Assembly (NCBI RefSeq): GCF_000935025.1
Contig: NZ_CP010836.1
Coordinates: 1,612,001 to 1,676,000, forward strand
DNA length: 64,000 bases
Reading direction: 5' to 3'
DNA from: Sphingomonas hengshuiensis
GTDB taxonomy: Bacteria; Pseudomonadota; Alphaproteobacteria; Sphingomonadales; Sphingomonadaceae
Under the pieces are notes generated by a model. It was not told the origin of the DNA. It ran no database searches and saw only the letters and a list, made by a program, of their open reading frames with translations. Of the stretch, positions 17,801-26,652 are shown piece after piece. Position 1 is the stretch's first letter, and each line of letters starts with the position of its first letter. Both the position numbers and the translations under genes were made by a program.

Positions 17801-18884
17801 CCTAGCAGCTGCTCTCAGCCTGTCGCTCGCCGCCTGTGGCGGGGGCGCGGGATATGCCGATTATGCGCCCGAGGGTGCCCCGCCGCCGGGATCGGTGGCG
17901 GCACAGGGCTGGGCCGCGCCGGAGCCGCTCGCTGCCGAGACCTGGCGCGCGGCGGACGGAACGATCCGCACCCGCCCGGTGCCTGCGCCGCCCGAGGTGC
18001 CGATCGAGCAATCGGAGCCCGCGCCGCTGGCCGATGATCGCCCCGGTGCCGCCTATGCCGCGCCGCCGCCCGTTTCGCCGACGAGCCCGTCGCCCGCCTA
18101 TCGCGATGCGGCCCAGCTTGCCTACACCCCGCCACAGGACGGCTATGCCGATCCGACCGCAGGCGCCACCGGCCCGCGCGGATCATCCCAGCCTGGCCCG
18201 GGCGAGGCGCGCTATGACGCGATCGGCTATGCCGGCATTCGCCCGGTCGCCGGGGGTGCCGCCTCCGATAGCGCAATCGTCGCCGTCCACCCCAGTCTGC
18301 CCGCAAACACCGTCGTCGAAGTCACGTCGCTCGACACCGGTCGGACGATCCTCGTCCTCGTCACCGGCGCGATGGCGCCCGATGCCGACCGCGCGATCGA
18401 TTTGTCCGCCGCCGCCGCGCGCCAGTTGGGCGCCGAGGGCACGGGCCGCCTCGCGGTGCGCGTGCGCAAGGTCGCGGCGACGCCGCAGGATATGCTGGCG
18501 CTGCGATCGGGCCGTCCCGCCGCCGAGCGCCCCGATACGCCGCCGGTGCTGCTGACGGCGCTGCGCAAGCGGCTGCCCGGCATCGCCGCCGCGCGCCCGA
18601 GCTATGCCGCGTCCCGGCCCGACCTGCGCCCCGCCGCGCCTGCCCCCACGCCGCGCCGCCCGGCCCCGACCGCCGGCGGAACGGGCTATTATGTTCAGGT
18701 CGCCGCACTTTCTAACGCGCGCAATGCGCAAGCGCTTGCCCAAAGCATGGGCGGGTTCGTAAAGCAGGGGGGAGGGCTCTATCGGGTCCAGCTCGGCCCC
18801 TTCGCTTCGACGCGAGAGGCCGAGTCGGCACGGATAGGGGCCGCACGCGCGGGTTATGGAGATGCGCGCGTCCTTGCCAAGTAA
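17784..18884 (+). CDS. rlpA: RlpA-like lipoprotein with SPOR domain
   Basis: This 366-residue lipoprotein has lipobox LAAC (Cys18). A Pro-rich linker runs to about residue 140. A double-psi beta-barrel of the RlpA type follows (about 145-235), then a second Pro-rich linker. A SPOR domain ends it (GTGYYVQVAALSNARNA onward, about 297-366), which binds denuded glycan at the division site. RlpA is a septal lytic transglycosylase in some bacteria. Here the barrel starts GEARYDAIGYAGIRP rather than the usual GxASWYG pattern, so catalytic activity is uncertain. It is translationally coupled to mltB. Confidence 0.85.
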   Translation: MKWNTSLAAALSLSLAACGGGAGYADYAPEGAPPPGSVAAQGWAAPEPLAAETWRAADGTIRTRPVPAPPEVPIEQSEPAPLADDRPGAAYAAPPPVSPTSPSPAYRDAAQLAYTPPQDGYADPTAGATGPRGSSQPGPGEARYDAIGYAGIRPVAGGAASDSAIVAVHPSLPANTVVEVTSLDTGRTILVLVTGAMAPDADRAIDLSAAAARQLGAEGTGRLAVRVRKVAATPQDMLALRSGRPAAERPDTPPVLLTALRKRLPGIAAARPSYAASRPDLRPAAPAPTPRRPAPTAGGTGYYVQVAALSNARNAQALAQSMGGFVKQGGGLYRVQLGPFASTREAESARIGAARAGYGDARVLAK

Positions 18885-18903
18885 CACCGGGGACCCGGAA
18901 CGT

Positions 18904-20067
18904 ATGAAGAAGCTGCTCGCCGCCTCGATCCTGGCGCTCGCCACCGCCTATCCCACGACCGCCGCGAATCCGCCCTTCGATACGCCCGCGCCGATCGCCT
19001 ATCTGGAGGACCTGTCCTCCGGCGCGGTGCTCTATGCCAAGGATGCCGATCGCCGCATCCCGCCGGCATCGATGGCCAAGATGATGACGGTCTATGTCGC
19101 GTTCGACCTGATCAAGAAGGGCGAGCTGAAGCTCGACCAGACGATCGAGGTCCGGCCGGAGACGTGGAAGAAATGGCATTCGCAGGGGTCGACGATGTTC
19201 CTCGCGGTGGGCGAGAAGCCCAAGGTCGAGGATCTGCTCAACGGCATCGTCACGCTGTCGGGCAACGACGCGTGCGTCGTGCTGGCGGAGGGGATTGCGG
19301 GCACCGAGGAAGCCTTTACCAACCTGATGAACATCCAGGCGAAGAAGCTGGGCCTCGCCAACAGCCAGTTCGGCACCTCGAACGGCTGGCCCGACGAGGG
19401 CCGCACCTTCGTCACCGCGCGCGACCTGGCCCACCTCGCCAAGGCGACGATCCAGGATCACCCCCAGCTCTACAAGCAATTCTACAGCCGCACCTCCTAT
19501 ACCTGGGGCAAGACGCTGGGCGCCGGTGCCGACATCACCCAGGGCAATCGCGACCCGCTGCTGGGCCGCGTCGCCGGGGCCGACGGGCTCAAGACCGGGC
19601 ACACCGAAGAGGCCGGCTATGGCTTCACCGGCTCCGCCGAGCAGAATGGCCGCCGCCTCGTGATGGTCGTCGCCGGGCTCGACAGCTATGGCGGCCGCGC
19701 CGAGGAATCGGTGCGCTTCATGGAATGGGGCTTCCGCGCATGGAAATCGCGCCCGATCGTCAAGAAGGGCCGCAAGGTCGGCGACGTCGCGGTCCAGGGC
19801 GGCGGATCGAGCGAAGTCGGCGTTGTCGCGCCGCGCGATCTCGCCGCGACGATCCCGGCGGGCACCTCGCCCGAAATGCAGGGCAAGATCGTCTATCAGG
19901 GGCCGGTCAAGGCGCCGATCAAGGCCGGCGATCATGTCGCGGACCTCGTGATCGATTCGGCGGGCATGCCGCAACAGGTGCTGCCGCTGGTCGCGGAGAG
20001 CGATGTCGGCGAGGCGGGGTTCTTCCGCCGCATCTGGCTGGGCCTGACCGGGCTGTTCGGCGCGTGA
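18904..20067 (+). CDS. D-alanyl-D-alanine carboxypeptidase (PBP5/6-like, class C)
   Basis: This DD-carboxypeptidase trims pentapeptide stems on the periplasmic face. It is 387 residues from the ATG at 18904, with a signal peptide (KKLLAASILALATAYPTTAA). The three penicillin-binding motifs are SMAK (Ser56-Lys59), SGN at about 119 and KTGHTEEAG near 230. A PBP5-type C-terminal beta domain follows, and the end (GFFRRIWLGLTGLF) is the amphipathic membrane anchor. It lies just downstream of rlpA, extending the cell-wall block. Confidence 0.95.
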   Translation: MKKLLAASILALATAYPTTAANPPFDTPAPIAYLEDLSSGAVLYAKDADRRIPPASMAKMMTVYVAFDLIKKGELKLDQTIEVRPETWKKWHSQGSTMFLAVGEKPKVEDLLNGIVTLSGNDACVVLAEGIAGTEEAFTNLMNIQAKKLGLANSQFGTSNGWPDEGRTFVTARDLAHLAKATIQDHPQLYKQFYSRTSYTWGKTLGAGADITQGNRDPLLGRVAGADGLKTGHTEEAGYGFTGSAEQNGRRLVMVVAGLDSYGGRAEESVRFMEWGFRAWKSRPIVKKGRKVGDVAVQGGGSSEVGVVAPRDLAATIPAGTSPEMQGKIVYQGPVKAPIKAGDHVADLVIDSAGMPQQVLPLVAESDVGEAGFFRRIWLGLTGLFGA

Positions 20068-20125
20068 TTGGTGCCGCCGCATGCCGCACCGGGGCGGCTG
20101 CGGCGGACGCTAAGCCGCCAGCATC

Positions 20126-21100
20126 ATGGAACTGACCGGCAACGAGTCCGCGCGCGACGCGCTCGCCTCCGCCATGGCGAGCGGGGCGCTCCACCACGCC
20201 TGGCTGATCGCCGGGCCGGAGGGGGTGGGCAAGGCGCGCTTCGCCCGCGCGGCGGCGCTGCGGATGCTCGCCGAGGCTGCCGAGCCGCACAAGCTCTCCC
20301 CCGGCTGGGACGTGCCCGAGACGACACAGGCCGCGCATCTGATCGCGGCGGGCGCGCACCCCGATTATCGCGAGCTGGTCCGCCTGCCCAAGGACGCCGA
20401 CAAGCCCGGCGAGGCGCTGGCCCGCTCGATCACGATCGCGCAGGTCCGCAGCCTCCAGACGCTGTTCGCGACCAAGCCCTCGCTGTCGTCGCGGCGCGTC
20501 ATCGTGATCGATTCGATCGACGATCTCGAGCGCGGCGGCGCCAACGCGCTGCTCAAGAATCTCGAAGAGCCGCCCGCCGGCACGATCTTCCTCCTCGTCA
20601 GCCATGCGCCGGGGCGGCTGCTCCCCACGATCCGCTCGCGCTGCCGGTTGCTGCGGTTCGAGGCGCTGACCGATGCGCAGGTCGCGGGCATCCTGCGCGC
20701 CGAACTACCCGACGCGACGCCCGCCGAAGTCGAAGCGCTGGTCCGCGCGGGCGAGGGTTCGCCGGGGCGGGCGATCGGCTTTGCGGGGCTCGATCTCGCC
20801 GCGCTGGAGGGCGACATGGCGTCGCTGGCGCAGACCGGCGATCCGGGCAATGCGCTGCGCGGCCGGCTGGCCAAGCAACTCGGGCTCAAGGCCGCACAGC
20901 CCCGCTATGAGGCGTTCCTCGAGCGCGCACCAAGCTTCATCGCCGCGCGCGCCAAGGTGCTCCAGGGCGAGCCCCTGCGCACGGCGCTCGACGCCTATGA
21001 TGCCGCGCGCGAGCTGGCCGGCGCGGCGACGGGGCTTTCGCTCGATGCCGGGGCGACGGTCTATGAAATGAGCGGGCTGATCGCGCGGCTGGCGCGGTAG
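20126..21100 (+). CDS. holB: DNA polymerase III subunit delta-prime
   Basis: This clamp-loader AAA+ subunit is 324 residues. The phosphate-binding loop GPEGVGKA is at residues 30-37. VIVIDSIDDLERGGANALLK corresponds to the Walker B region, and RSRCR supplies the SRC arginine-finger-type motif near residue 171. In many bacteria thymidylate kinase (tmk) sits directly upstream of holB. Here only 58 bp separate holB from the carboxypeptidase gene, so tmk is elsewhere. Confidence 0.92.
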   Translation: MELTGNESARDALASAMASGALHHAWLIAGPEGVGKARFARAAALRMLAEAAEPHKLSPGWDVPETTQAAHLIAAGAHPDYRELVRLPKDADKPGEALARSITIAQVRSLQTLFATKPSLSSRRVIVIDSIDDLERGGANALLKNLEEPPAGTIFLLVSHAPGRLLPTIRSRCRLLRFEALTDAQVAGILRAELPDATPAEVEALVRAGEGSPGRAIGFAGLDLAALEGDMASLAQTGDPGNALRGRLAKQLGLKAAQPRYEAFLERAPSFIAARAKVLQGEPLRTALDAYDAARELAGAATGLSLDAGATVYEMSGLIARLAR

Positions 21101-21135
21101 TTGCCCCGGCGGGCGCGGCCCCCTAAAGCCGCGCC

Positions 21136-22635
21136 ATGGCCGAACCCTATTATCTCACCACCGCGATCCACTATCCCAATGGCCGACCGCATATCGGCCA
21201 TGCCTATGAGATGATCGCCGCCGACGCGATCGCGCGCTTCCAGCGCCAGCAGGGCCGCGACGTCTTCTTCCAGACGGGTACCGACGAGCATGGCCTCAAA
21301 ATGGTCAAGACCGCGCGCGACCGCGGCGTCGAAGTGCGCGCGCTCGCAGACGAAATGTCCGGATATTTCCGTGAGATGGCGGAGCTTCTCGATATTTCGT
21401 GCGATCGTTTCATCCGCACCTCGGAGCCCGAGCATTATGCCGCCAGCCAGGCGATCTGGCAGGCGATGGCCGATGCCGGCGACTTGTATCTGGATCGCTA
21501 TGAGGGCTGGTATTCGGTCCGCGACGAGGCGTTCTACGAGGAAAAGGAACTGACCGAGGGCGAGGGCGGGGCGAAGCTGTCGCCGCAGGGCACGCCCGTC
21601 GAATGGACCGCCGAGGAAACCTGGTTCTTCAAGCTCTCGAAATACCAGCAGCCTTTGCTCGATTTCTACGCCGCCAACCCCGATTTCATCCGCCCCGAAT
21701 CGCGCCGCAACGAAGTGCTGCGCTTCGTCGAGGGCGGGCTGGTCGATCTCTCGGTCAGCCGGACCAGCTTCGACTGGGGCGTGCCGGTGCCGGGATCGCC
21801 AGGGCATGTCATGTATGTGTGGGTCGACGCGCTGACCAATTACCTCACCGGCGCGGGCTATCCGCACGACCCGGAGCGGGTGGCGAAATACTGGCCTGCC
21901 GATCTGCACCTGATCGGCAAGGATATCGTGCGCTTCCACGCGGTCTATTGGCCCGCCTTCCTGATGTCGGCGAAGATCGCGCTGCCGCGCCAGGTGTTCG
22001 GCCACGGCTTCCTGCTCAACCGCGGCGAGAAGATGTCGAAGTCGGTCGGCAACGTCGTCGATCCGATGGCGCTGGCCAGGCTCTATGGCGTCGACGCGCT
22101 ACGCTATTTCCTGCTCCGCGACGTCAGCTTCGGCAATGACGGGACGTTCAGCGACGAGGCGATCGTGACGCGCGCCAATGCCGATCTGTCGAACAGCTTC
22201 GGCAATCTGGCGCAGCGCGTGCTGGCGTTCATTGCCAAGAATCTCGACGGTCTGGTAGAGGCGGGAACCCCCGATCCGGCGGACACCGCGCTGCTCCGCG
22301 AAGTTGAGACTGCGTGTGAAGGTTTCACCCGAAGCTTCTCTGATCTATCGCTTAGTCAGGGGCTGGAGGCATGGATGGCCGGCGTCTTCGCCTGCAACCA
22401 GTATATCGACGTGCAGGCGCCCTGGGCGTTGCGCAAGACCGATCCGGCGCGGATGCACGCGGTGCTCGGCACCCTGCTGAAGGCGATCCGCCGTCTGGCC
22501 GTCACGATCCAGCCGGTCGTTCCGGGTTCGGCGGCGAAATTGCTCGACCAGCTTGGGCCGGAGGGCGATGCGGGGTTTCGGATCGCGCCGCCAACCCCCA
22601 TCTTCCCGCGTCTGGAGTTGAAGGAAGACGTGTGA
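21136..22635 (+). CDS. metG: Methionine-tRNA ligase
   Basis: This class I synthetase charges tRNA-Met. It is 499 residues, the short form without the C-terminal tRNA-binding domain. HIGH-type signature PHIGHAYE lies at about residues 18-25, and KMSKSVGN near 299. The connective insert lacks Cys residues, so it is the zinc-free type common in alphaproteobacteria. It shares a 4-nt overlap with tatD. Confidence 0.97.
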   Translation: MAEPYYLTTAIHYPNGRPHIGHAYEMIAADAIARFQRQQGRDVFFQTGTDEHGLKMVKTARDRGVEVRALADEMSGYFREMAELLDISCDRFIRTSEPEHYAASQAIWQAMADAGDLYLDRYEGWYSVRDEAFYEEKELTEGEGGAKLSPQGTPVEWTAEETWFFKLSKYQQPLLDFYAANPDFIRPESRRNEVLRFVEGGLVDLSVSRTSFDWGVPVPGSPGHVMYVWVDALTNYLTGAGYPHDPERVAKYWPADLHLIGKDIVRFHAVYWPAFLMSAKIALPRQVFGHGFLLNRGEKMSKSVGNVVDPMALARLYGVDALRYFLLRDVSFGNDGTFSDEAIVTRANADLSNSFGNLAQRVLAFIAKNLDGLVEAGTPDPADTALLREVETACEGFTRSFSDLSLSQGLEAWMAGVFACNQYIDVQAPWALRKTDPARMHAVLGTLLKAIRRLAVTIQPVVPGSAAKLLDQLGPEGDAGFRIAPPTPIFPRLELKEDV

Positions 22636-23411
22636 GACTGGCCGACAGCCACTGCCATCTGATCTACAAGGGGCTGGGCGAACAACAGCCCGAGGTCCTG
22701 GCCCGCGCGCGCGGCGCCGGGGTGGTCGCGATGCTCAACATCTCGACGCGCGAGAGCGAATGGGATGCAGTGGTCGGCGTTGCCGAGCGCGAGGCCGATG
22801 TCTGGGCCAGCGTCGGCATCCACCCGCATGAGGCCGACACCCATGCGCATGTCGACACCGCCAAGCTGGTCGAGCGCGCCGCGCACCCTCGCGTCGTCGG
22901 CATCGGCGAAAGCGGGCTCGATTATTATTACGACCATAGCGACCGCGACCGCCAGCGCGCCAGCTTCCGCGCGCACCTCGCCGCGAGCCGCGAGACCGGG
23001 TTGCCGATCATCGTCCACACCCGCGATGCCGAGGCGGACACCGCCGAGATCCTGCGCGACGAGATGGGGAAAGGCGCCTTTCCGGGGGTGATCCATTGCT
23101 TCACCGCGAGCGACGGCTTTGCCGACATCGCGCTGGAACTGGGCTTCTACATCTCGATCTCGGGCATCGTGACGTTCAAGAACGCACTCGCGCTGCAGGA
23201 AACCGCCGCGCGGCTGCCGCTCGACCGCCTGCTGATCGAGACCGACGCGCCGTTCCTCGCCCCGGTGCCCCATCGCGGCAAAACCGGCGAACCCGCGTTC
23301 GTCGCCGACACCTGCCGCTTCCTCGCGAAGCTGCGGGGGCAGGAGCCCGAGGAACTGGCCGAGGCGACCCGGCGCAATTTCCACACGCTCTTCGCCAAGA
23401 CGCTGGCGTGA
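22632..23411 (+). CDS. tatD: TatD-family metal-dependent deoxyribonuclease
   Basis: This 259-residue TIM-barrel hydrolase has the metal ligands in DSHCH (residues 5-9), the GIHPHE and GESGLDYYY blocks, HTRDA, HCFTA, and the final ETDAPFLAP. TatD proteins are 3'-5' exonucleases implicated in oxidative DNA damage repair. The start is a GTG overlapping the metG stop. The metG-tatD-metallohydrolase order is common in alphaproteobacteria. Confidence 0.94.
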   Translation: MRLADSHCHLIYKGLGEQQPEVLARARGAGVVAMLNISTRESEWDAVVGVAEREADVWASVGIHPHEADTHAHVDTAKLVERAAHPRVVGIGESGLDYYYDHSDRDRQRASFRAHLAASRETGLPIIVHTRDAEADTAEILRDEMGKGAFPGVIHCFTASDGFADIALELGFYISISGIVTFKNALALQETAARLPLDRLLIETDAPFLAPVPHRGKTGEPAFVADTCRFLAKLRGQEPEELAEATRRNFHTLFAKTLA

Positions 23412-23425
23412 GCAGAAGGGTGTTT

Positions 23426-23521
23426 CGCGCAAAGACGCAAAGGCGCAAAGACGCTGGGATGAGTGGCGGGCGCAGCCCTTCTAACACGTCCCTTCTTTGC
23501 GCCTTAGCGTCTTTGCGCGAT
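23426..23521. repeat. Inverted repeat with 8-bp-period arm (CGCAAAGA type)
   Basis: The left arm (23428-23454) is three 8-mers CGCAAAGA, CGCAAAGG, CGCAAAGA and a final CGC. The right arm (about 23494-23521) is its near-perfect reverse complement, separated by about 40 bp. It lies in the gap between tatD and the PhnP-like gene and would fold into a long hairpin in RNA. Confidence 0.8.
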
Positions 23522-23565
23522 AAAACTCTCTTCTTTCTGCCTAGTCCCAACGATCCAGATCGTCC

Positions 23566-23623
23566 TCACACAAAGCCACAAAGCCACAAAGCTTCTCTTG
23601 GTGCCTTCGTGGCTTCGTGTGAG
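23566..23623. repeat. Second inverted repeat with 8-bp-period arm (CACAAAGC type)
   Basis: Three exact tandem copies of CACAAAGC (23569-23592) face an inverted arm (about 23601-23622) that reads CACGAAGC CACGAAGG on the other strand. The loop is only about 8 nt. It stands 45 bp after the first element and shares the consensus CRCAAAGN. Confidence 0.8.
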
Positions 23624-23646
23624 AAACCCTTCTCAGCCGCAGCCCA

Positions 23647-24414
23647 ATGAAAATCCGCATCCTAGGCTCCGGCACCTCCTCCGGCGTCCCGCGCATCGGC
23701 GGCGACTGGGGCGCCTGCGACCCCACCGAGCCCCGCAACCGCCGCACCCGCGCCTCGGTGTTCGTCTCGACCGAAACCACCCGCATCCTGATCGACACCA
23801 GCCCCGACATGCGCGAGCAACTCCTCGCCGCGCAGGTCGGCGATATCGATGCGGTGATCTGGACCCACGATCATGCCGATCACTGCCACGGGCTCGACGA
23901 TCTGCGCCAGATCATGCACCTGCGCGACGGCGTGCCCGTGCGCGGGCTAGCGCGGCCCTTCGCGTCCGAGCAGCTTCAGGCGAAGTTCGGCTATGCCTTC
24001 AACGGGCGCCGGGGCTATCGCCCGACCGTCGCAATCGAGCCGTTGCCCGACGCGATCACCATCGGCGATATCACGGTCCGCGTGACCGACCAGCCGCATG
24101 GCGGGATCACTTCGGCGGGGCTGCGCTTCGAAAGCGGTGGCAAGAGCATCGGCTATGCCACCGATTTTCATGAGATGACCGACGGAATGCGCGTGCTCTA
24201 TAGCGGCCTCGACCTGTGGGTCGTCGACGCCCTGCGCCGCGCGCCGCACCCCACGCATCCGCATCTCGCATCGGTGCTCGGCTGGATCGACGAACTTGCC
24301 CCGGCGCATTCGGTGCTGGTTCATATGGACCAGTCGATGGACTATGTTCAGCTTTCGGCCGAGCTGCCGCCGGGTATCGTACCCGGCCATGACGGCCTGG
24401 AGATCGTGGTTTGA
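23647..24414 (+). CDS. PhnP-like metallo-beta-lactamase-fold hydrolase
   Basis: This 255-residue protein has the binuclear metal motif THDHADH (His74, His76, Asp78, His79) and a further ligand region ATDFHEM. The opening KIRILGSGTSSGVPRIG is typical of the PhnP/YcbX-type cyclic phosphodiesterase group. The phosphonate operon is absent, so it is probably a general phosphodiesterase. The neighbouring tatD is a frequent partner in alphaproteobacteria. Its end overlaps the next gene by TTGA. Confidence 0.85.
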   Translation: MKIRILGSGTSSGVPRIGGDWGACDPTEPRNRRTRASVFVSTETTRILIDTSPDMREQLLAAQVGDIDAVIWTHDHADHCHGLDDLRQIMHLRDGVPVRGLARPFASEQLQAKFGYAFNGRRGYRPTVAIEPLPDAITIGDITVRVTDQPHGGITSAGLRFESGGKSIGYATDFHEMTDGMRVLYSGLDLWVVDALRRAPHPTHPHLASVLGWIDELAPAHSVLVHMDQSMDYVQLSAELPPGIVPGHDGLEIVV

Positions 24415-25070
24415 CTGCCTGGGATGGAATGGACGCGATCTGGCTGCTCGGCGTGCTCGTGCTCGCGATCATGGCGCTGTCGGTGCGCCGCATGTCGTTC
24501 GGCTTCCTCCTGCGCTCGCTGCTCACCTGGGCGGCGATCGTGCTGGGCACCGTCGTCGCCGTCGCGCATCGCCACGAAATCGGCGCGCTCTTCGCCAGCG
24601 CCTCGGCAAAGCTCGGGCTCGACGATCAGCAGGTCGATGGCGAGACCGTGCGTATCCGGATGAGCCCCGACGGCCATTTCTGGGCGCGCGTCACGCTGAA
24701 CGGCGTCGAGCGCCGGATGCTGATCGATAGCGGCGCGACGATCACGGCGATTTCGGATCGCACCGCGGCGGCGGCCAATGTCGAACCGGGCACCGGGCTG
24801 CCGGTGGTGATCGAGACGGCAAACGGCACCGTCGCGGCAAAGCGCGGCCGCGTCGACGAACTCGCGATCGGGCCGCTCAAAACCAGCGACCTCGGCGTCG
24901 TCGTCTCGCCCAGCTTCGGCGAACTCGACGTGCTCGGCATGAACTTCCTGTCGCGGCTGCACAGCTGGCGGGTCGAGAACCGCGTGCTCATCCTCGAACC
25001 CAAGGCCGAGGCGTCCGATTCGGGCAGCGACGCCACCACCGCCGCGCCGAAGGGGCGGCGGCGGGACTAG
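24411..25070 (+). CDS. Membrane-anchored retropepsin-like aspartic protease
   Basis: Two hydrophobic N-terminal segments (about residues 10-22 and 33-52) precede a periplasmic domain. That domain has the active-site triad MLIDSGATIT near residue 106 and the flap/end motif LDVLGMNFLSRLHSW. This is the TIGR02281 clan-AA group, which works as a single-Asp-motif homodimer. The TTG start overlaps the previous stop; an ATG at 24429 is an alternative. The C-terminal tail is short, charged and probably disordered. Confidence 0.85.
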   Translation: MTAWDGMDAIWLLGVLVLAIMALSVRRMSFGFLLRSLLTWAAIVLGTVVAVAHRHEIGALFASASAKLGLDDQQVDGETVRIRMSPDGHFWARVTLNGVERRMLIDSGATITAISDRTAAAANVEPGTGLPVVIETANGTVAAKRGRVDELAIGPLKTSDLGVVVSPSFGELDVLGMNFLSRLHSWRVENRVLILEPKAEASDSGSDATTAAPKGRRRD

Positions 25071-25077
25071 CCCCGGC

Positions 25078-26229
25078 TCAGCCCGCGCCGACCAGCTCGC
25101 GCCCGATCAGCATCCGCCGAATCTCGTTGGTCCCCGCGCCGATATCGAGCAGCTTGGCGTCGCGTGCGAAGCGCTCGACCGGCCAGTCCTTGGTATAGCC
25201 CGCGCCGCCCAGCGCCTGGATCGCCTCCATCGACACCTTCACTGCGCTTTCGGACGCCAGCAGGATCGCCCCCGCCGCATCGAACCGCGTCGTCCGCCCG
25301 GCGTCGCAATTCTTGGCGACGGTATAGACATAGGCGCGCGCCGAATTGAGCGCGACATACATGTCGGCGACCTTCGCCTGGATCAGCTGGAAGCTCCCGA
25401 TCGGCTGGCCGAACTGCTTGCGCTCGCGGACATAGGGCAGGACCACGTCGAGGCAGGCCTGCATGATCCCCAGCTGGATGCCCGCCAGCACGGTGCGCTC
25501 ATAATCCAGCCCCGACATCAACACCCCGACGCCGCCGTTCAGCGGCCCCATGATATTCTCCTCGGGCACGACGCAATCGTTGAACACCAATTCGGCGGTG
25601 GGCGATCCGCGCATCCCCATCTTGTCGATCTTCTGCCCGATCGAAAAGCCGGGCATGTCCTTTTCGATCAGGAAGGTGGTGATCCCCCGGCTGCCCTCGC
25701 CGGTCTTTGCATAAACGACGAGCGTATCTGCATAGGGCGCGTTGGTGATCCAGAATTTGGTGCCGTTGAGCCGGTACCCGCCCGCGACCTTGTCCGCGCG
25801 CAGCTTCATGCCGACCACGTCCGATCCGGCCCCCGCCTCGGACATCGCCAGGCTGCCGACATGCTCGCCGGAGATCAGCTTGGGCAGATATTTCGCCTTT
25901 TGCTCAGGCGAGGCCCAGCGGCGGATCTGGTTGACGCACAGGTTCGAATGCGCGCCATAGCTGAGCCCGACCGACGCCGATGCCCGCGCGACTTCCTCCT
26001 GCGCCACGACATGCTCGAGATAGCCGAGGCCCAGCCCGCCAAATTCCTCCTCGACGGTGATCCCGTGCAGCCCCAATTCGCCCATTGCCGGCCACAGGTC
26101 GCGCGGGAACCAGTCCTCGGCATCGATCCGTGCCGCCAGCGGTGCGATCTGCTCGCTCGCAAAACGCCGCGTGGTATCGCGGATCATCTCGGCGGTGTCG
26201 CCCAGGCCGAAATCGAGCGTCGGGTCCAT
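25078..26229 (-). CDS. ivd: Isovaleryl-CoA dehydrogenase
   Basis: This FAD flavoenzyme of leucine breakdown oxidises isovaleryl-CoA to 3-methylcrotonyl-CoA. It is 383 residues from the ATG at 26229, which has GAGGAG upstream; the longer open frame above it is Arg-rich noise. Features are SEAGAGSDVVGMK (FAD contact), the catalytic Glu in SGLDYERTVLAG, and the C-terminal IGAGTNEIRRMLIGREL. The usual partners (methylcrotonyl-CoA carboxylase and HMG-CoA lyase) are not in the window. A Rieske protein gene lies 11 bp upstream on the same strand. Confidence 0.92.
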   Translation of the reverse strand: MDPTLDFGLGDTAEMIRDTTRRFASEQIAPLAARIDAEDWFPRDLWPAMGELGLHGITVEEEFGGLGLGYLEHVVAQEEVARASASVGLSYGAHSNLCVNQIRRWASPEQKAKYLPKLISGEHVGSLAMSEAGAGSDVVGMKLRADKVAGGYRLNGTKFWITNAPYADTLVVYAKTGEGSRGITTFLIEKDMPGFSIGQKIDKMGMRGSPTAELVFNDCVVPEENIMGPLNGGVGVLMSGLDYERTVLAGIQLGIMQACLDVVLPYVRERKQFGQPIGSFQLIQAKVADMYVALNSARAYVYTVAKNCDAGRTTRFDAAGAILLASESAVKVSMEAIQALGGAGYTKDWPVERFARDAKLLDIGAGTNEIRRMLIGRELVGAG

Positions 26230-26240
26230 CGGTACTCCTC

Positions 26241-26597
26241 TCAAGCGGTCACGATCATTCCGTCGCGAACCTGCACAGGCCAGGGGTTTAGCCGCGCGCC
26301 GGCGCAAGGGCCACCCACGCACGCGCCATCGTCGATCCGAAACAGCGCGCCATGCCAGCTGCACTGGATCAGCGTACCGTCGCCGGTCAGATACTCGTCG
26401 AGAGTCTGGGCCATCGGCACGCCCATATGCGGGCAACGATCGACATATCCCGTGAGCGTGTCACCGCGCCGCACGACGAAGCCGTGAAAACGCCCCGCGC
26501 GCATCTCGATCACGAAATTGCGCGCGCTACCGTCCGTCACCAGTTCCAGCGCGCCGAGCGTGATTCCCGGCGGAGTCTCGGTAAGACGAGCGGTCAT
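26241..26597 (-). CDS. Rieske [2Fe-2S] ferredoxin-like protein
   Basis: This 118-residue stand-alone Rieske domain has the cluster ligands CPH (Cys55, His57) and CSWH (Cys79, His82). There is no signal peptide or oxygenase domain. Such proteins pass electrons to oxygenases or act in unknown redox steps. It is encoded directly upstream of isovaleryl-CoA dehydrogenase and downstream of a flavoprotein, so electron transfer among these is possible but unproven. Confidence 0.9.
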   Translation of the reverse strand: MTARLTETPPGITLGALELVTDGSARNFVIEMRAGRFHGFVVRRGDTLTGYVDRCPHMGVPMAQTLDEYLTGDGTLIQCSWHGALFRIDDGACVGGPCAGARLNPWPVQVRDGMIVTA

Positions 26598-26652
26598 CGA
26601 AGCGCGATAGGTCCGGCACGATTTGGTGTCAAAGGATACCAGTTCGCGCGCG

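Noticed and set aside
23428..23592. Possible CRISPR array
   Set aside because: The repeat unit is 8 bp without spacers, arranged as arms of inverted repeats, and no cas gene is nearby.
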